From Glycomyces sp. YM15 (GTDB taxonomy: Bacteria > Actinomycetota > Actinomycetes > Mycobacteriales > Micromonosporaceae): 64,000 nucleotides of DNA. Positions 52,974 through 62,845 of the stretch are shown piece by piece. Made by a program: the position numbers and the translations under genes. Each line of letters begins with the position of its first letter. Positions within the stretch are counted from its first letter, which is position 1. The notes under the pieces are model-generated. The model made no database searches and had not been told where the DNA came from. It saw only the letters and a program-made list of their open reading frames with translations. The DNA is taken from assembly GCF_016918015.1 (NCBI RefSeq), contig NZ_JAERMK010000001.1, positions 502,103-566,102 on the forward strand. The letters are read 5' to 3'.

Positions 52974-53302
52974 TGCTGTACCCTCCAGCGGATCACGGTT
53001 TGAGGCGTTGGATGCCGCGCGACGCTGCGGGCCACCGAGGACTTTACAGCGCGATGACCTGGAGATGAAATCGGCCGTTCCGTCCCACTCGGCGAAGGTA
53101 TCACCGCGGGGATTCCTCGACGGCGGCTTGAGTGACAGACTGCAACCGGCGTTCGACGGTTCGGCCCCTGCTCCGCTAAGCTGCCCTTAGCATCATGGTC
53201 TGCCTCACAGTCCCTCTTCCATCGGAAGTTGACCCACCGGTAACATGATCTGTGAGCCACTTTACAAAGCCGTGAACATGGCGTCTTGAACGGAGCCTTT
53301 CC
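52974..53302. other. Divergent intergenic region (329 bases)
   Basis: Carries the promoters of the glucokinase and acyl-CoA ligase genes. TTGACC at about 53229 is a possible -35 for the ligase, but I see no convincing -10 at the right distance. No small gene or strong hairpin is visible. Confidence 0.4.
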
Positions 53303-55117
53303 ATGCGCGAGTTCGCCGTCCCCCCCGTGGTGACTGTGCCCGACGAAGACAACACCCTCACCGCGCTGTGGGACGCGGCCGAGAACCACCCCGCGTCCGT
53401 ACTCTTCATGCGCACCTTCGACGAGGGTGAGACCTGGCAGGACGTCACGTCCGTCGAGTTCCGCGCGCAGGTGATCGCCGCCGCGAAGGGCCTGGCCGCG
53501 GCCGGGGTCCAGCCCGGCGACCGCGTCGCGATCATGTCGGCCACCCGCTACGAGTGGACCCTCCTCGACTACGCGATCTGGGCCGCCGGCGGCGTCACCG
53601 TCACCATCTACGAGACCTCCTCCGCCGACCAGGCGAAGTTCATCCTCGAGGACTCCGGCGCGGTCGCCGTCATCGTCGAAGACGGCGAGATGTCCGCGAT
53701 GGTCGAAGGCCTCGGCACGCAGGTCAAGCACGTGTGGACCATCGACGCCGAGCACGGCGCCATCGATGCGCTGGGCGAGCTCGGCGCCGAAGCGGACATC
53801 GACATCGAGGAGCGCCGCACCTCCCGCCGGGCCGACGACCTCGCCACGATCGTCTACACCTCCGGGACCACCGGACGTCCCAAGGGCTGCATGCTCACCC
53901 ACCGCAACCTCCTGGCGGACATCCGCAACGTCATCCCCGAGGTACCCGGCGTCCTCTACGACGGCGCCCGCATGCTGCTGTTCCTGTCGCTCGCGCACGT
54001 CCTCGCCCGCATCCTGCAGCTCGCGGGCATGGAATCGCGCACCACGATCGCGCACGCCGACCGCACCAAGCTCACCAAGATCATGCCCGTGGTCAAGCCG
54101 ACCACCCTGCTCGCGATCCCCCGCGTGTTCGAGAAGGTCTACGCCGGGGCGTACCAGAAGGCCCTCGACGGCGGCAAGGGCGCGATCTTCGAGAAGGCGG
54201 CGGCCTGCGCCAAGGAGTACAGCCGCGCCCTCGACAAGCCCGGCGGGCCCGGCCTGGCCCTCAAGCTCCGCCACAAGCTCTTCGACATGCTCGTCTACGG
54301 CAAGATCCGGGCCGCGATCGGCGGCGAGTGCAACTCCGCCGTCTCCGGCGGCGCGGCCCTCGGCCCCGAACTCGGCCACTTCTTCCGCGGCGTCGGCGTC
54401 ACCATCTACGAGGGCTACGGCCTCACCGAGACCTCCCCCGTCCTCTCGCTCAACCTCCAGACCGCCATCAAGGTCGGCTCGATCGGCCGCCCCACCCCCG
54501 GCACCGCGCTGCGCGTCGCCGACGACGGCGAGCTCCAGGCCAAGGGCCCGCAGGTCTTCCCCGGGTACTGGAACAACGACGCCGCCACCGCCGAGGTCCT
54601 CGACGCCGACGGCTGGTTCTCCACCGGCGACATCGCCGAGATCGACGACGACGGGTACGTCACCATCACCGGCCGCAAGAAGGACATCATCGTCACCGCG
54701 GGCGGCAAGAACGTCGCCCCCGGACCGCTCGAGAAGATCCTCGACGCCCACCCGCTCATCGCGTACGCCATTGTCGTGGGCGAGGGCCGCCCCTACATCG
54801 GATGCCTCATCTCCCTCGACGGCGAGATGCTCCGCGACTGGCTCTCCCGCCACGGGAAGAGCCCGGACACCGCGATCAGCGACCTCACCGAGGACCCCGA
54901 GCTGCTCGCCGAGCTGCAGGCGAAGGTCGACGAGGCCAACAGGACGGTCTCCCGCGCCGAGCAGATCAAGCAGTTCAGGGTCATGCCGGTCGAACTGAGC
55001 GAGGACGCCGGGGAAATCACCCCGTCAGTCAAGGTCAAACGTCACGTCGTCATGGAAAGATACGCAAGCGAGATCAACGCGCTCTACGACACGGCGAAGG
55101 CGCGACGAAACGAGTAA
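53303..55117 (+). CDS. fadD15: Long-chain fatty-acyl-CoA ligase (FadD15-like)
   Basis: 604 residues. AMP-binding enzyme activating fatty acids to acyl-CoA. SATRYEWTLLDYAIWAAGGVTVTIYETSSADQ (in parts), the P-loop YTSGTTGRPKGCMLTHRN (about 189-206), GYGLTETSPV, the Asp motif GWFSTGDIAEIDDDGY and TGRKKDIIVTAGGKNVAPGPLE (in parts) with the catalytic Lys in TPSVKVKRH-like ITPSVKVKRH are present. It aligns end to end in memory with M. tuberculosis FadD15 (Rv2187), which also lies beside pimB. The kinase gene follows after 13 bases. Confidence 0.92.
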   Translation: MREFAVPPVVTVPDEDNTLTALWDAAENHPASVLFMRTFDEGETWQDVTSVEFRAQVIAAAKGLAAAGVQPGDRVAIMSATRYEWTLLDYAIWAAGGVTVTIYETSSADQAKFILEDSGAVAVIVEDGEMSAMVEGLGTQVKHVWTIDAEHGAIDALGELGAEADIDIEERRTSRRADDLATIVYTSGTTGRPKGCMLTHRNLLADIRNVIPEVPGVLYDGARMLLFLSLAHVLARILQLAGMESRTTIAHADRTKLTKIMPVVKPTTLLAIPRVFEKVYAGAYQKALDGGKGAIFEKAAACAKEYSRALDKPGGPGLALKLRHKLFDMLVYGKIRAAIGGECNSAVSGGAALGPELGHFFRGVGVTIYEGYGLTETSPVLSLNLQTAIKVGSIGRPTPGTALRVADDGELQAKGPQVFPGYWNNDAATAEVLDADGWFSTGDIAEIDDDGYVTITGRKKDIIVTAGGKNVAPGPLEKILDAHPLIAYAIVVGEGRPYIGCLISLDGEMLRDWLSRHGKSPDTAISDLTEDPELLAELQAKVDEANRTVSRAEQIKQFRVMPVELSEDAGEITPSVKVKRHVVMERYASEINALYDTAKARRNE

Positions 55118-55130
55118 GCGAGGTGCCCGC

Positions 55131-56921
55131 ATGGGCGATGAGGCGGTGCTGGAGCGCCAGTGGCGACTGCCCGCCGTCGCGCTTCGGGGTGTGCTGTTCG
55201 CGCTGGTCATGGTGTTCGGCTGGGCTTCGGAAGGACTCGCCGACGCCCTGACGTGGTGCGGCATCCTGGCGCTCGCGGCGCTGCCCGGCGTGGTGCTCCC
55301 CCGGCACCGGCTCCTGGCTCCCGCCGGGCAGCTCGCCGAGGTCGTCGTCGTCGTACTCGGCACCCTCGCCACCGACGGACTGCCCGCGTGGATGCTGCCG
55401 TACCTGATCGCGCCGTTCGCCACGGCCGCGTTCGACGCGGCGGACCCCACGGGCGACGACGACCGCTACGGCCGCCTGCGCACCTGGGTCCCGCCCGCGC
55501 TCGTGGCCGTCGCCGCGATCGGCCTCATCGCGCAGACCCCGCGGATCGCCGCGTACGACCGCGGCACCTACGTGACCACTGTGGCCGTGGCGCTCGCCTT
55601 CGGGCTCGCCTCGGCCGTCGGCGCCTGGTGGCTGCGCCGCTCCCGCTCCTCGGACCTGCACCACTCGCAGCTGCCGTACGCGGAAGCGGCCGCGCTGCTC
55701 ACGCAGCTGCGCGTCGTCGCGCGCCAACTGCCCGGGTCCACACTGGACCCGGGCGGGATCGCGACCGAGATCGTCGACACCGCCTCCCGCATCCCCGGCG
55801 TGGCCCGCGCCGCCGTGCTCTCCGCGGCCTCGGGCAGGCGGCTCGTCGTGCTCGCCCAGCACGCCGACGAACGCGTCGACTGGGAGACCTCCCCGCAGCT
55901 CAACTCGCTCCTCGCCGACGCGTGGGCCGGTCAGAAACCCCAGGCCGGGCAGGTGCCGCTGTCGCGGTCCACGCAAGGGCCCGTCGCGTCCCTGGTCATC
56001 CCGCTCGTGGCCGAGGGCCGGACCGTGGGTCTCGTGGCGATCGAATCCGACGACCCGGCCGCGTTCGGCCCCGAGGCCATCACCGCCGCCGAGGACCGCA
56101 CCAAGGGCGCGGCCCTGCGCCTGGAGACCGCGCTGCTGTTCGAGGACGTGCGGTCCATGGCCACCACCGAGGAGCGCCAGCGCCTCGCCCGCGAGATCCA
56201 CGACGGCATCGCCCAGGAGCTGGCGATGCTCGGGTACGGGATCGACAACGCCATGGCGATCCTGCCGGCCGACGCCGGAGAGGCCAAGGGCGAGCTGGAG
56301 GACCTGCGCTCGGAGGTGACGCGGCTCGTGACCGAGCTGCGGTTCTCCCTGTTCGAGCTGCGTTCGAACGTCGACCGTCAGGGCGGACTGGCATCCGCGA
56401 TTGCGGACTATGCTCGTACTGTGGGCGCTTCCGCCGGCCTCAGAGTGCATTTGTCGCTCGACGAGGGCGGGGCGAGGCTCCCCGCGAGCACCGAAGCGGA
56501 GCTGCTGCGGATCGCACAGGAGGCGATCACGAACGCCCGCAAGCACGCCCGGGCCGAGAATCTGTGGGTGACGTGCGAGGTGGACCCGCCTTACACGCGC
56601 ATCGAGGTGACCGATGACGGCCAGGGCCTCTCCGGTGAGGCATCGGAGGGCCGCTACGGGCTCGCGATCATGAGTGAACGGGCTGAGCGGATCCGCGGAT
56701 CGTTGGAGATCCGGCCGCACCAGCCGCACGGGACGACGGTGGCGGTGGTGCTCAACGCCGGTGCACGGCCGACGCCGCGGGCCGAGACCCCTCGCCCGGG
56801 CTCCGCGGCCTGGGCGGCCGCCGACCGCACTTCCACAACTGAACAGCCCGCCCGACGGCCCGGCCACGACAAGAACTTAAGGCTTGCAAGCTGCGAGTTG
56901 CGTGGCCGTGGCAGCCAATGA
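55131..56921 (+). CDS. NarL-type sensor histidine kinase (MacS-like)
   Basis: 596 residues. Five or six N-terminal helices (about 15-180), a GAF-like domain (about 195-335; PGVARAAVLSAASGRRLVVL, GLVAIESDDPAAFGPEAIT), HisKA_3 dimerisation with phospho-His in RLAREIHDGIAQELAMLGYGID (H357; quoted in part) and a HATPase with EAITNARKHARA and VTDDGQGLSG. A 60-residue Pro/Ala/Arg tail follows the kinase domain. It pairs with the response regulator 13 bases downstream and probably shares a transcript with the ligase, so a lipid-related signal is possible but unproven. Confidence 0.92.
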   Translation: MGDEAVLERQWRLPAVALRGVLFALVMVFGWASEGLADALTWCGILALAALPGVVLPRHRLLAPAGQLAEVVVVVLGTLATDGLPAWMLPYLIAPFATAAFDAADPTGDDDRYGRLRTWVPPALVAVAAIGLIAQTPRIAAYDRGTYVTTVAVALAFGLASAVGAWWLRRSRSSDLHHSQLPYAEAAALLTQLRVVARQLPGSTLDPGGIATEIVDTASRIPGVARAAVLSAASGRRLVVLAQHADERVDWETSPQLNSLLADAWAGQKPQAGQVPLSRSTQGPVASLVIPLVAEGRTVGLVAIESDDPAAFGPEAITAAEDRTKGAALRLETALLFEDVRSMATTEERQRLAREIHDGIAQELAMLGYGIDNAMAILPADAGEAKGELEDLRSEVTRLVTELRFSLFELRSNVDRQGGLASAIADYARTVGASAGLRVHLSLDEGGARLPASTEAELLRIAQEAITNARKHARAENLWVTCEVDPPYTRIEVTDDGQGLSGEASEGRYGLAIMSERAERIRGSLEIRPHQPHGTTVAVVLNAGARPTPRAETPRPGSAAWAAADRTSTTEQPARRPGHDKNLRLASCELRGRGSQ

Positions 56922-56934
56922 GGAGAGAGACGAC

Positions 56935-57606
56935 ATGAACGCTGAGGCGCAGGAGACGACCGGTCAGACGACCGTGCTCATCGTCGACGACCACGACCTG
57001 ATCCGCAAGGGTCTCCGGCATGCCTTCGACCGCGACCCCGAGTTCGAGGTGGTCGGCGAGGCCGACACCGCCGCGGACGCCCTCCGGCACGCCGCTTCCC
57101 TCATGCCGTCGGTGGTCATCATGGACCTGCGCCTACCCGACGGCTCGGGCCTGGACGCGACGCGCAAGCTCCGCAAGGCGCACCCGAACATGGGGATCGT
57201 GGTGCTGACGATGTACGCGGGCGACGACCAGCTGTTCGGTGCGCTGGACGCGGGCGCTTCGGCGTTCGTGCCGAAGTCCGCCCCGGCGAACGACGTGGTC
57301 TCGGCGGCGCGGCACGCGGCTGCGAACCCGACGGCGTTCAGCGCCGCGGACCTGGCCGAGGCGATGCAGCGGCGGCTGACCCCGACGGGCCCGCAGCTCT
57401 CGCCACGCGAATCGCAGGTGCTGAAGCTCCTCGCCGACGGCCTGTCGGTGGCGGGGATCGCGAAGCAGCTGTACGTGTCGGAGTCGACGGCGAAGACGCA
57501 CATCTCGAAGCTCTACGAGAAGCTCGGCGCGGGCAACCGCGCCCAGGCCCTCATGACCGCCCTGAAGCTCGGCCTCCTGGAAGCCCCCGACCAGCCGAAG
57601 TTCTAG
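56935..57606 (+). CDS. NarL/LuxR-family response regulator
   Basis: 223 residues. Receiver domain with DDHD, phospho-acceptor D64 in VVIMDLRLPDGSG, switch Thr in VLTMYAG and Lys in AFVPKSA; C-terminal LuxR-type helix-turn-helix LSPRESQVLKLLADGLSVAGIAKQLYVSESTAKTHISKLYEKLG (in parts). GAGGAGAGAG precedes ATG 56935. Partner of the kinase just upstream. A hairpin CCGCCC-type at 57609-57636 follows. Confidence 0.94.
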   Translation: MNAEAQETTGQTTVLIVDDHDLIRKGLRHAFDRDPEFEVVGEADTAADALRHAASLMPSVVIMDLRLPDGSGLDATRKLRKAHPNMGIVVLTMYAGDDQLFGALDAGASAFVPKSAPANDVVSAARHAAANPTAFSAADLAEAMQRRLTPTGPQLSPRESQVLKLLADGLSVAGIAKQLYVSESTAKTHISKLYEKLGAGNRAQALMTALKLGLLEAPDQPKF

Positions 57607-57608
57607 AC

Positions 57609-57636
57609 GAGGCCCGCCCGCTCGGCGGGTCGCCTC
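57609..57636 (+). terminator. Hairpin after the response regulator gene
   Basis: GAGGC...GCCTC with inner CCCGCC/GGCGGG pairing, directly after the stop; no T run. The rest of the 190-base gap to pimB shows no gene. Confidence 0.5.
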
Positions 57637-57795
57637 CGTATCGCCTCCTCGACCAGCCGAAACGTCCGAGTGTCGGACCCGTGTGGGACAGTCGTCTCAT
57701 TGCTTCGGTTGGTCGGAGGCGGATGCGGTGGGAAGGGGCACGCCCTATATCGCGGGCCGCGTCGCCCGACCGGATGGCCGCCGACCGCAACCCGT

Positions 57796-58932
57796 TCAGA
57801 CCGTCTCGCCGTACAGCATGCCCTCGAGCCTTTCGGCCTGGCGGTCCCAGGTCCATTCGCTCAGGGCCCATTCGCGACTGGCCTCGCCGAGCTTTCGCGC
57901 CAGCGAAGGGTCGGCGAGGACCTGCGAAAGCCGGAACGTGATCTCGCCGAGGTCGCGGCCGTCGACCACCCACCCGGACCGGTCGTGCAGCACCGTGTCC
58001 GGCGCCCCGCCGGAATCCCCCGCGATCACCGGCAGCCCGCAGGCCGCCGCCTCCAGGAACACCGCGCCGAGCCCCTCCACGTCAAGGCCGCGGCGCCGCG
58101 TCCGGCACGGCATCGCGAACACGTTCCCGGCCGCGAAATGCGCCGCCAGTTCGTGTTCGGGCACGCCGCCGGTGAACACGACCTGGCGTTCCACGCCGTG
58201 CGCCCGCGCGAGCGCGCGCAGCCGGGCCTCGTAGGGGCCTTGGCCGACGATGAGCAGCCGCACGTCCTGTCCCACCTGGTCGCGCACGTGGGGCAGGGCC
58301 GCGATGAGCATGTCCTGGCCTTTGCGCGGCACGAGCCTCGAGACGCACACGATCACCGGCAGGCCCTCGAGGCCGTGCCGCTCGCGCACGGAGGTGCCGT
58401 CGACGCCGGGGTGGAACGTGTCGGTGTCGATCCCGAACGTCAACTGCTCCAGCCGGGTCAGGTGCCCGGCGACCGGCGCGATGCGCCGGTGCGTGTAGTC
58501 ACCCAGGTAGGTCATGACGTCGAGTGACCCGGCGATGCGCCGCAGCGCGCCGCGGGTGCCGGGCATCATCGCCCATCCGACCTCGTGGCCGTGGGTGAGG
58601 GCGATGGCGCGTTCGATTCCGGTGTCGTGCTTGAGTCCGGCGGCGAGGAGGCCGAGCGGGGCGGCGGCGCCGAACCAGACGCGGTCGCAGCGGTGCTCGC
58701 GGGCGAGGTCGGTGACGGCGCGGGCGACGCGCGGCGTGGGCAGCAGCATCGCGGTGCGGTCGCGCACCACGGTGAAGGGCTGGGCGGCGTCGAACGCTGC
58801 CCAGCCGGGTGAGGTCGAGGTGTATACGACCAGGTCATCGGAGGGCAGCCGCAAGGCCATGCCGTGCACGAAGGTCTGAATGCCGCCCCGGCGGGGCGGA
58901 AAGTCGTTCGTCACCAGCAGTGTCCTGCTCAC
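57796..58932 (-). CDS. pimB: GDP-mannose-dependent phosphatidylinositol mannosyltransferase PimB
   Basis: GT4 enzyme that adds the second mannose in phosphatidylinositol mannoside synthesis at the cytoplasmic membrane. 378 residues. The start SRTLLVTNDFPPRRGGIQTF, VWFGAAAPLGLLA, THGHEVGW, VSRLVPRKGQDMLIAALP, FAMPCRTRRRGLDVEGLGAVFLEA (in parts) and the GT4 EX7E follow Rv2188c closely. I choose GTG 58932 because AAGGGGG sits five bases upstream and the product then aligns with the mycobacterial N-terminus; ATG 58935 and ATG 58947 are alternatives. It implies a PIM-containing envelope. Confidence 0.92.
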   Translation of the reverse strand: MSRTLLVTNDFPPRRGGIQTFVHGMALRLPSDDLVVYTSTSPGWAAFDAAQPFTVVRDRTAMLLPTPRVARAVTDLAREHRCDRVWFGAAAPLGLLAAGLKHDTGIERAIALTHGHEVGWAMMPGTRGALRRIAGSLDVMTYLGDYTHRRIAPVAGHLTRLEQLTFGIDTDTFHPGVDGTSVRERHGLEGLPVIVCVSRLVPRKGQDMLIAALPHVRDQVGQDVRLLIVGQGPYEARLRALARAHGVERQVVFTGGVPEHELAAHFAAGNVFAMPCRTRRRGLDVEGLGAVFLEAAACGLPVIAGDSGGAPDTVLHDRSGWVVDGRDLGEITFRLSQVLADPSLARKLGEASREWALSEWTWDRQAERLEGMLYGETV

Positions 58933-59062
58933 CATGACCCCCTTCATGATTCGACCAGTCTGTCACGCGTACCGGGACGTGCGCGGGGATCCGCGATGAC
59001 CCGGGGGTGAAGACCAGCGGTCGGCAGTTCCGGCCTGTCACGACGGTGGCACACTGGTGCCT

Positions 59063-60487
59063 ATGTTGAGCGGCCAGGAAAGCGGCGACGAAGGCCCTGA
59101 ACCGACGGCCTCCGGGGACGGCGGCAGCGGTGACGGGGCGTCCGAAGAGGACCCCGCCGAACCGGGGGCCGGGACGCCCGGCGACGCCGATGCCGACGGC
59201 CCGGCCGTGTTCCTCACCGAGCCGGTGCGGCGCAGGGCCGTCGAGATCGCCGCGGTGGCCATGCCGGGGCTCGGCCCGGGGAGGGTCCCGGCCCGGCTCC
59301 GCCGCTTCCTCAAGTTCAGTCCGGTCAAGCGCGCGAAGCTCGCGAAGTCCGAGCTCGTGGTGGCCCTGGCGGCGGACGCCACGTTCCGCGAGGGCCTCGC
59401 CGAGGTGCTCACGTCGACCGACTCGCCGCTGATCGGGGCCATCGCCACCGGCGGAGAGGTCTCGCCGATGGCCGACCCGGCCGAGGTCGCCGCGCTCGCC
59501 TACCTGCTGCGGCCCGAGGGCTGGCGCGAGCTCATCGCCACCGCGACGCAAGCCGTGCGCGAGACCGCGGAGGCCCCGGTCGCCGAGGCGGCGCCGGAGG
59601 GCGACCCGAAGCGGTTGGCGGCGTTGGAGAAGGAGAACGGGAAGCTCCGCGGGGCGCTCGCCGAGCAGCGTTCGGCCGCCGCGGACCTGCAGGAGGAGCT
59701 GCGGCGGGTGCGCCGCGAGCTGAAGGACGCCGAGGACCGGGCCGTCAAGGCCGCCGGGGACCTCGCCGCCGAGCGCGGCCGGCTCAAGCACCTCGACACC
59801 GAGCGCCGCTCCGAGCGCCGCCGCCTCGAATCCGAAGTGGAGTCCTTGCGGTCGCAGTTCGAGCGCGTCCGCAAGGCCGACAGGGAGCGTGAACGGCTCA
59901 CGTCGGCACGGTTGTGGCTGCTCATGGAGACGCTCTCGGGCACGGCCACGGGCCTGCGCCGCGAGCTCGGCCTCGAACCGGTCGGGGACCGCCCGGCCGA
60001 CTACATCGCCGACGAGCTCTGCGCCGAACCCGAGGAGCGCACCGCCGAGGGTTCTCGGGGCCTGGAGCAGACCGACCCGCAGCGCCTCGACCACCTGCTG
60101 TCGCTGCCGAACCCGCACCTCATCGTCGACGGCTACAACGTCACGATCTCCGCCTGGGGCGAGACGCTGACCCTCGAGCAGCAGCGCAACCGGCTCGTGC
60201 AGGGCCTCGGCGCGGTCGCGGCGCAGACGAACGCCGAGATCACCGTCGTCTTCGACGGGGCCGACGCGATCTTCGGCGCCAAGCCGAGCGCCCGCGGCGT
60301 GCGGGTGCTGTTCAGCGCCAAAGGGCAGATCGCCGACGACGTGGTGGTCGAACTCGCCCGGGTCGAACCCGAGGGCCGGCCGGTCATCGTCGTGTCCTCG
60401 GATCAGGAGGTGGCGATGCGGGTGCGGCGCGAAGGCGCCTACCCGGTGCCGTCCCCGCTGCTCGTCCGATGGCTGCAGCGGAGCTGA
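59063..60487 (+). CDS. NYN-domain (PIN-like) RNA-binding protein with coiled coil
   Basis: 474 residues from ATG 59063, which follows CACACT by seven bases and lacks a ribosome site; an in-frame GTG lies at 59057. An acidic Gly/Ala-rich start (1-45), a helical domain (about 50-175; FLKFSPVKRAKLAKSELVVAL), a long charged coiled coil (about 185-285) and a C-terminal NYN/YacP domain (about 350-474) with LIVDGYNVTIS, ITVVFDGADA and IVVSSDQEVA, whose Asp residues are the nuclease-like metal site. Probably an RNase or RNA-binding protein; substrate unknown. Confidence 0.83.
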   Translation: MLSGQESGDEGPEPTASGDGGSGDGASEEDPAEPGAGTPGDADADGPAVFLTEPVRRRAVEIAAVAMPGLGPGRVPARLRRFLKFSPVKRAKLAKSELVVALAADATFREGLAEVLTSTDSPLIGAIATGGEVSPMADPAEVAALAYLLRPEGWRELIATATQAVRETAEAPVAEAAPEGDPKRLAALEKENGKLRGALAEQRSAAADLQEELRRVRRELKDAEDRAVKAAGDLAAERGRLKHLDTERRSERRRLESEVESLRSQFERVRKADRERERLTSARLWLLMETLSGTATGLRRELGLEPVGDRPADYIADELCAEPEERTAEGSRGLEQTDPQRLDHLLSLPNPHLIVDGYNVTISAWGETLTLEQQRNRLVQGLGAVAAQTNAEITVVFDGADAIFGAKPSARGVRVLFSAKGQIADDVVVELARVEPEGRPVIVVSSDQEVAMRVRREGAYPVPSPLLVRWLQRS

Positions 60488-60537
60488 AGCACATGCGGCG
60501 GATCCCAGCGGCTCGCCGCAGCCGAGGGGCCGCGGTG

Positions 60538-60972
60538 CTACGACCGCCGCGGGGGCACCTTCAGCATCACCGAGCCGGCGGCGAGGTCGTGCAGCCCCCG
60601 TTGATACGGGTGGGCCAGCGCGGTCAGGGCCGGGAGCACGAGCGAGAGCAGGACCGCGCGCACCAGGGAGCGCAGGGGCCCGATCGGCCCGCCGTGCTCG
60701 GCAGAGACGCAGGCGATGCGCATGAGCATCATGCCGAGCGTCTGGGTGCCGAAGGCCAGCAGGGCCGTGCAGTACGCGGCGAAGAGCACCGCGCGCACCA
60801 GGGCTTGGCCGAAGGGGTCCGCCGTGACGAGGTCGAGCCAGCTCAGGGCGATGGCGAGGACCGTGCAGGCGATCCAGTCGATGAACAGTGCCACGAATCT
60901 GGACCCGAAGGTCGCCAGGTCCTGGCCGGAGCCGGTGGTTTCGGGGGTGTTCGCACCGCGTTCGCTCGTCAT
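60538..60972 (-). CDS. RDD-family membrane protein
   Basis: 144 residues. The family pattern appears as GSRFVALFIDWI in the first helix, then LGMMLMRIACV and a third helix near SLVRAVLLSLVLPALTALA, closing with HPYQRGLHDLAAGSVML. Function unclear; in actinobacteria it is often beside glnA, as here (Rv2219A in M. tuberculosis). ATG 60972 is preceded by TAGACT at six bases, so probably leaderless. Confidence 0.88.
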   Translation of the reverse strand: MTSERGANTPETTGSGQDLATFGSRFVALFIDWIACTVLAIALSWLDLVTADPFGQALVRAVLFAAYCTALLAFGTQTLGMMLMRIACVSAEHGGPIGPLRSLVRAVLLSLVLPALTALAHPYQRGLHDLAAGSVMLKVPPRRS

Positions 60973-60978
60973 GGCGCG

Positions 60979-60984
60979 AGTCTA
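60979..60984 (-). promoter_or_regulatory. Putative -10 hexamer for leaderless RDD transcript
   Basis: TAGACT on the minus strand, six bases before ATG 60972. Confidence 0.5.
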
Positions 60985-61094
60985 CGTGCGAGCCGGTCAG
61001 CGAAGTTCGCGAGCGGACATAGCGCGCAGCGATGGCTTCTGCGCCGCCGTGAGCAGTGGTTTCGGTCGATGTGGAACAGGCCTGAACAACGCAA

Positions 61095-61132
61095 GTAACA
61101 CGCACGAAACATTTGATTTACGGTGGGGCAAC
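61095..61132 (+). promoter_or_regulatory. GlnR box, two tandem sites, upstream of glnA
   Basis: Site a is GTAAC-n6-GAAAC (61095-61110), an exact match to the actinobacterial GlnR consensus gTnAC-n6-GaAAC. Six bases later site b reads TTTAC-n6-GCAAC (61117-61132), with one mismatch in each half. The 22-base periodicity is the usual a/b arrangement for activation of glnA under nitrogen limitation. Confidence 0.85.
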
Positions 61133-61284
61133 TGATCACGGATAGCGTTTCGCCTAATAAGCTTAGGCGTCGACAGCGAGGTCGGCCTGCCCGGCGAAGC
61201 TTCGCGAGCCGGCACTGAGTACGGCTGATCGGGGGAACCGGCAACGGGCCCTCCGGCAACTCACCTACCGAGAGGAATACCTTC

Positions 61285-62709
61285 GTGTTCTCCAGCCCTG
61301 AAGAGCTCCTCGGCTACGTCCGCGACAACGACGTGAAGTTCATCGACGTCCGCTTCTGCGACCTGCCCGGCGTCATGCAGCACTTCAACATCCCGGCCGA
61401 GTCCTTCGACGACGACCTCCTCGAGGAGGGCCTCGCCTTCGACGGCTCCTCGATCCGCGGCTTCCAAGAGATCCACGAGTCGGACATGCTGCTGCTGCCC
61501 GACGTGGCGACCGCGTTCGTCGACCCGTTCCGCGAGCAGAAGACGCTCGCCCTGAACTTCTTCGTCCACGACCCCTTCACCCGCGAGGCCTACAGCCGCG
61601 ACCCCCGCAACGTCGCGAAGAAGGCCGAGCAGTACCTGGCCGGTTCCGGCATCGCCGACACCGCCTACTTCGGAGCCGAGGCCGAGTTCTACATCTTCGA
61701 CTCGATCCGCTTCGACCAGACCGCCAACCAGGCGTTCTACGAGATCGACTCGGTCGAGGGCGCCTGGAACACCGGCGCCGACGAGCCCGGCGGGAACCTC
61801 GGCTACAAGCCGCGCCACAAGGGCGGGTACTTCCCGGTCAGCCCCGTCGACCACTTCGCCGACCTGCGCGACCGCATGGTCACCAACCTCATCGAGGGCG
61901 GCCTCACCATCGAGCGCGCCCACCACGAGGTCGGCACCGCGGGCCAGGCCGAGATCAACTACCGCTTCGACACGCTGCTGCACTCCGGCGACGACGTGCA
62001 GAAGTTCAAGTACATCATCAAGAACACCGCCACCCAGGCCGGCAAGACCGTGACGTTCATGCCGAAGCCGCTGTTCGGCGACAACGGCTCGGGCATGCAC
62101 ACCCACCAGTCGCTGTGGGCGAACGGCGACCCGCTGTTCTACGACGAGACCGGTTACGCCGGCCTCTCGGACACCGCCCGCTTCTACATCGGCGGCCTGC
62201 TCAAGCACGCCCCGAGCCTGCTGGCCTTCACCAACCCGTCGGTGAACTCCTACCGCCGCCTGGTGCCGGGCTTCGAGGCCCCCGTGAACCTGGTCTACTC
62301 GCAGCGCAACCGCTCCGCGTGCACCCGCATCCCGGTGACCGGTTCGAACGCGAAGGCCAAGCGCGTCGAGTTCCGCGTGCCGGACCCGTCGAGCAACCCG
62401 TACCTGGCGTTCTCGGCCATGCTCATGGCGGGCCTGGACGGCATCAAGAACAAGATCGAGCCGCCGGCGCCGGTCGACAAGGACCTGTACGAGCTCGGCC
62501 CCGAGGAGTACGGCGACATCGCCCAGGTCCCCGGCTCGCTCGACGAGGTGCTGAACCACCTCGAGCAGGACCACGACTTCCTCACCGAGGGCGGCGTGTT
62601 CACGCCCGACCTCATCGAGACTTGGATCCAGTACAAGCGCGAGAACGAGATCGACCCGATCCGTCTCCGCCCGACCCCGCACGAGTTCGACCTGTACTAC
62701 GAAGTGTAG
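61285..62709 (+). CDS. glnA: Glutamine synthetase type I
   Basis: 474 residues, ammonia assimilation into glutamine. [33 protein letters not shown], the ATP/ammonia-site [18 protein letters not shown] (in parts) and [10 protein letters not shown] are present. [10 protein letters not shown] carries the adenylylation Tyr (about Y402), so GlnE control is likely. GTG 61285; the upstream GAGAGGAAT is a usable ribosome site. Transcription should respond to GlnR. Ends at a strong hairpin. Confidence 0.97.
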   Translation: MFSSPEELLGYVRDNDVKFIDVRFCDLPGVMQHFNIPAESFDDDLLEEGLAFDGSSIRGFQEIHESDMLLLPDVATAFVDPFREQKTLALNFFVHDPFTREAYSRDPRNVAKKAEQYLAGSGIADTAYFGAEAEFYIFDSIRFDQTANQAFYEIDSVEGAWNTGADEPGGNLGYKPRHKGGYFPVSPVDHFADLRDRMVTNLIEGGLTIERAHHEVGTAGQAEINYRFDTLLHSGDDVQKFKYIIKNTATQAGKTVTFMPKPLFGDNGSGMHTHQSLWANGDPLFYDETGYAGLSDTARFYIGGLLKHAPSLLAFTNPSVNSYRRLVPGFEAPVNLVYSQRNRSACTRIPVTGSNAKAKRVEFRVPDPSSNPYLAFSAMLMAGLDGIKNKIEPPAPVDKDLYELGPEEYGDIAQVPGSLDEVLNHLEQDHDFLTEGGVFTPDLIETWIQYKRENEIDPIRLRPTPHEFDLYYEV

Positions 62710-62764
62710 CGAGTAGTACCGAAAGGTACGGCCTACGAGGTCTGCCGGCGCTGCGCGCCGGTTG

Positions 62765-62801
62765 GGGGCGCGGCTGGTGTGTGATGCACCTGCCGCGCCC
62801 C
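62765..62801 (+). terminator. Intrinsic terminator after glnA
   Basis: GGGGCGCGGC/GCCGCGCCCC outer stem and GGTG/CACC inner stem, followed by CTTG, 56 bases after the glnA stop. Confidence 0.7.
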
Positions 62802-62845
62802 TTGAACGTTTGCTCGCCCGAACGGCAGCGAGGGATACTCGCCCG

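Larger units (their letters stand above)
60973..61284. other. glnA/RDD divergent regulatory region (312 bases)
   Basis: Beyond the GlnR box and the RDD -10 element it holds an inverted repeat CGCCTAA-n5-TTAGGCG (61151-61169), whose AT-rich centre may be the glnA -10, and a perfect 12-bp palindrome GCGAAGCTTCGC (61194-61205) in the presumed leader. No coding gene seen. Confidence 0.55.

Noticed and set aside
57607..57795. Small RNA or tRNA gene in the gap between response regulator and pimB
   Set aside because: Only a short hairpin is visible; no cloverleaf, promoter pair or T run supports an RNA gene.
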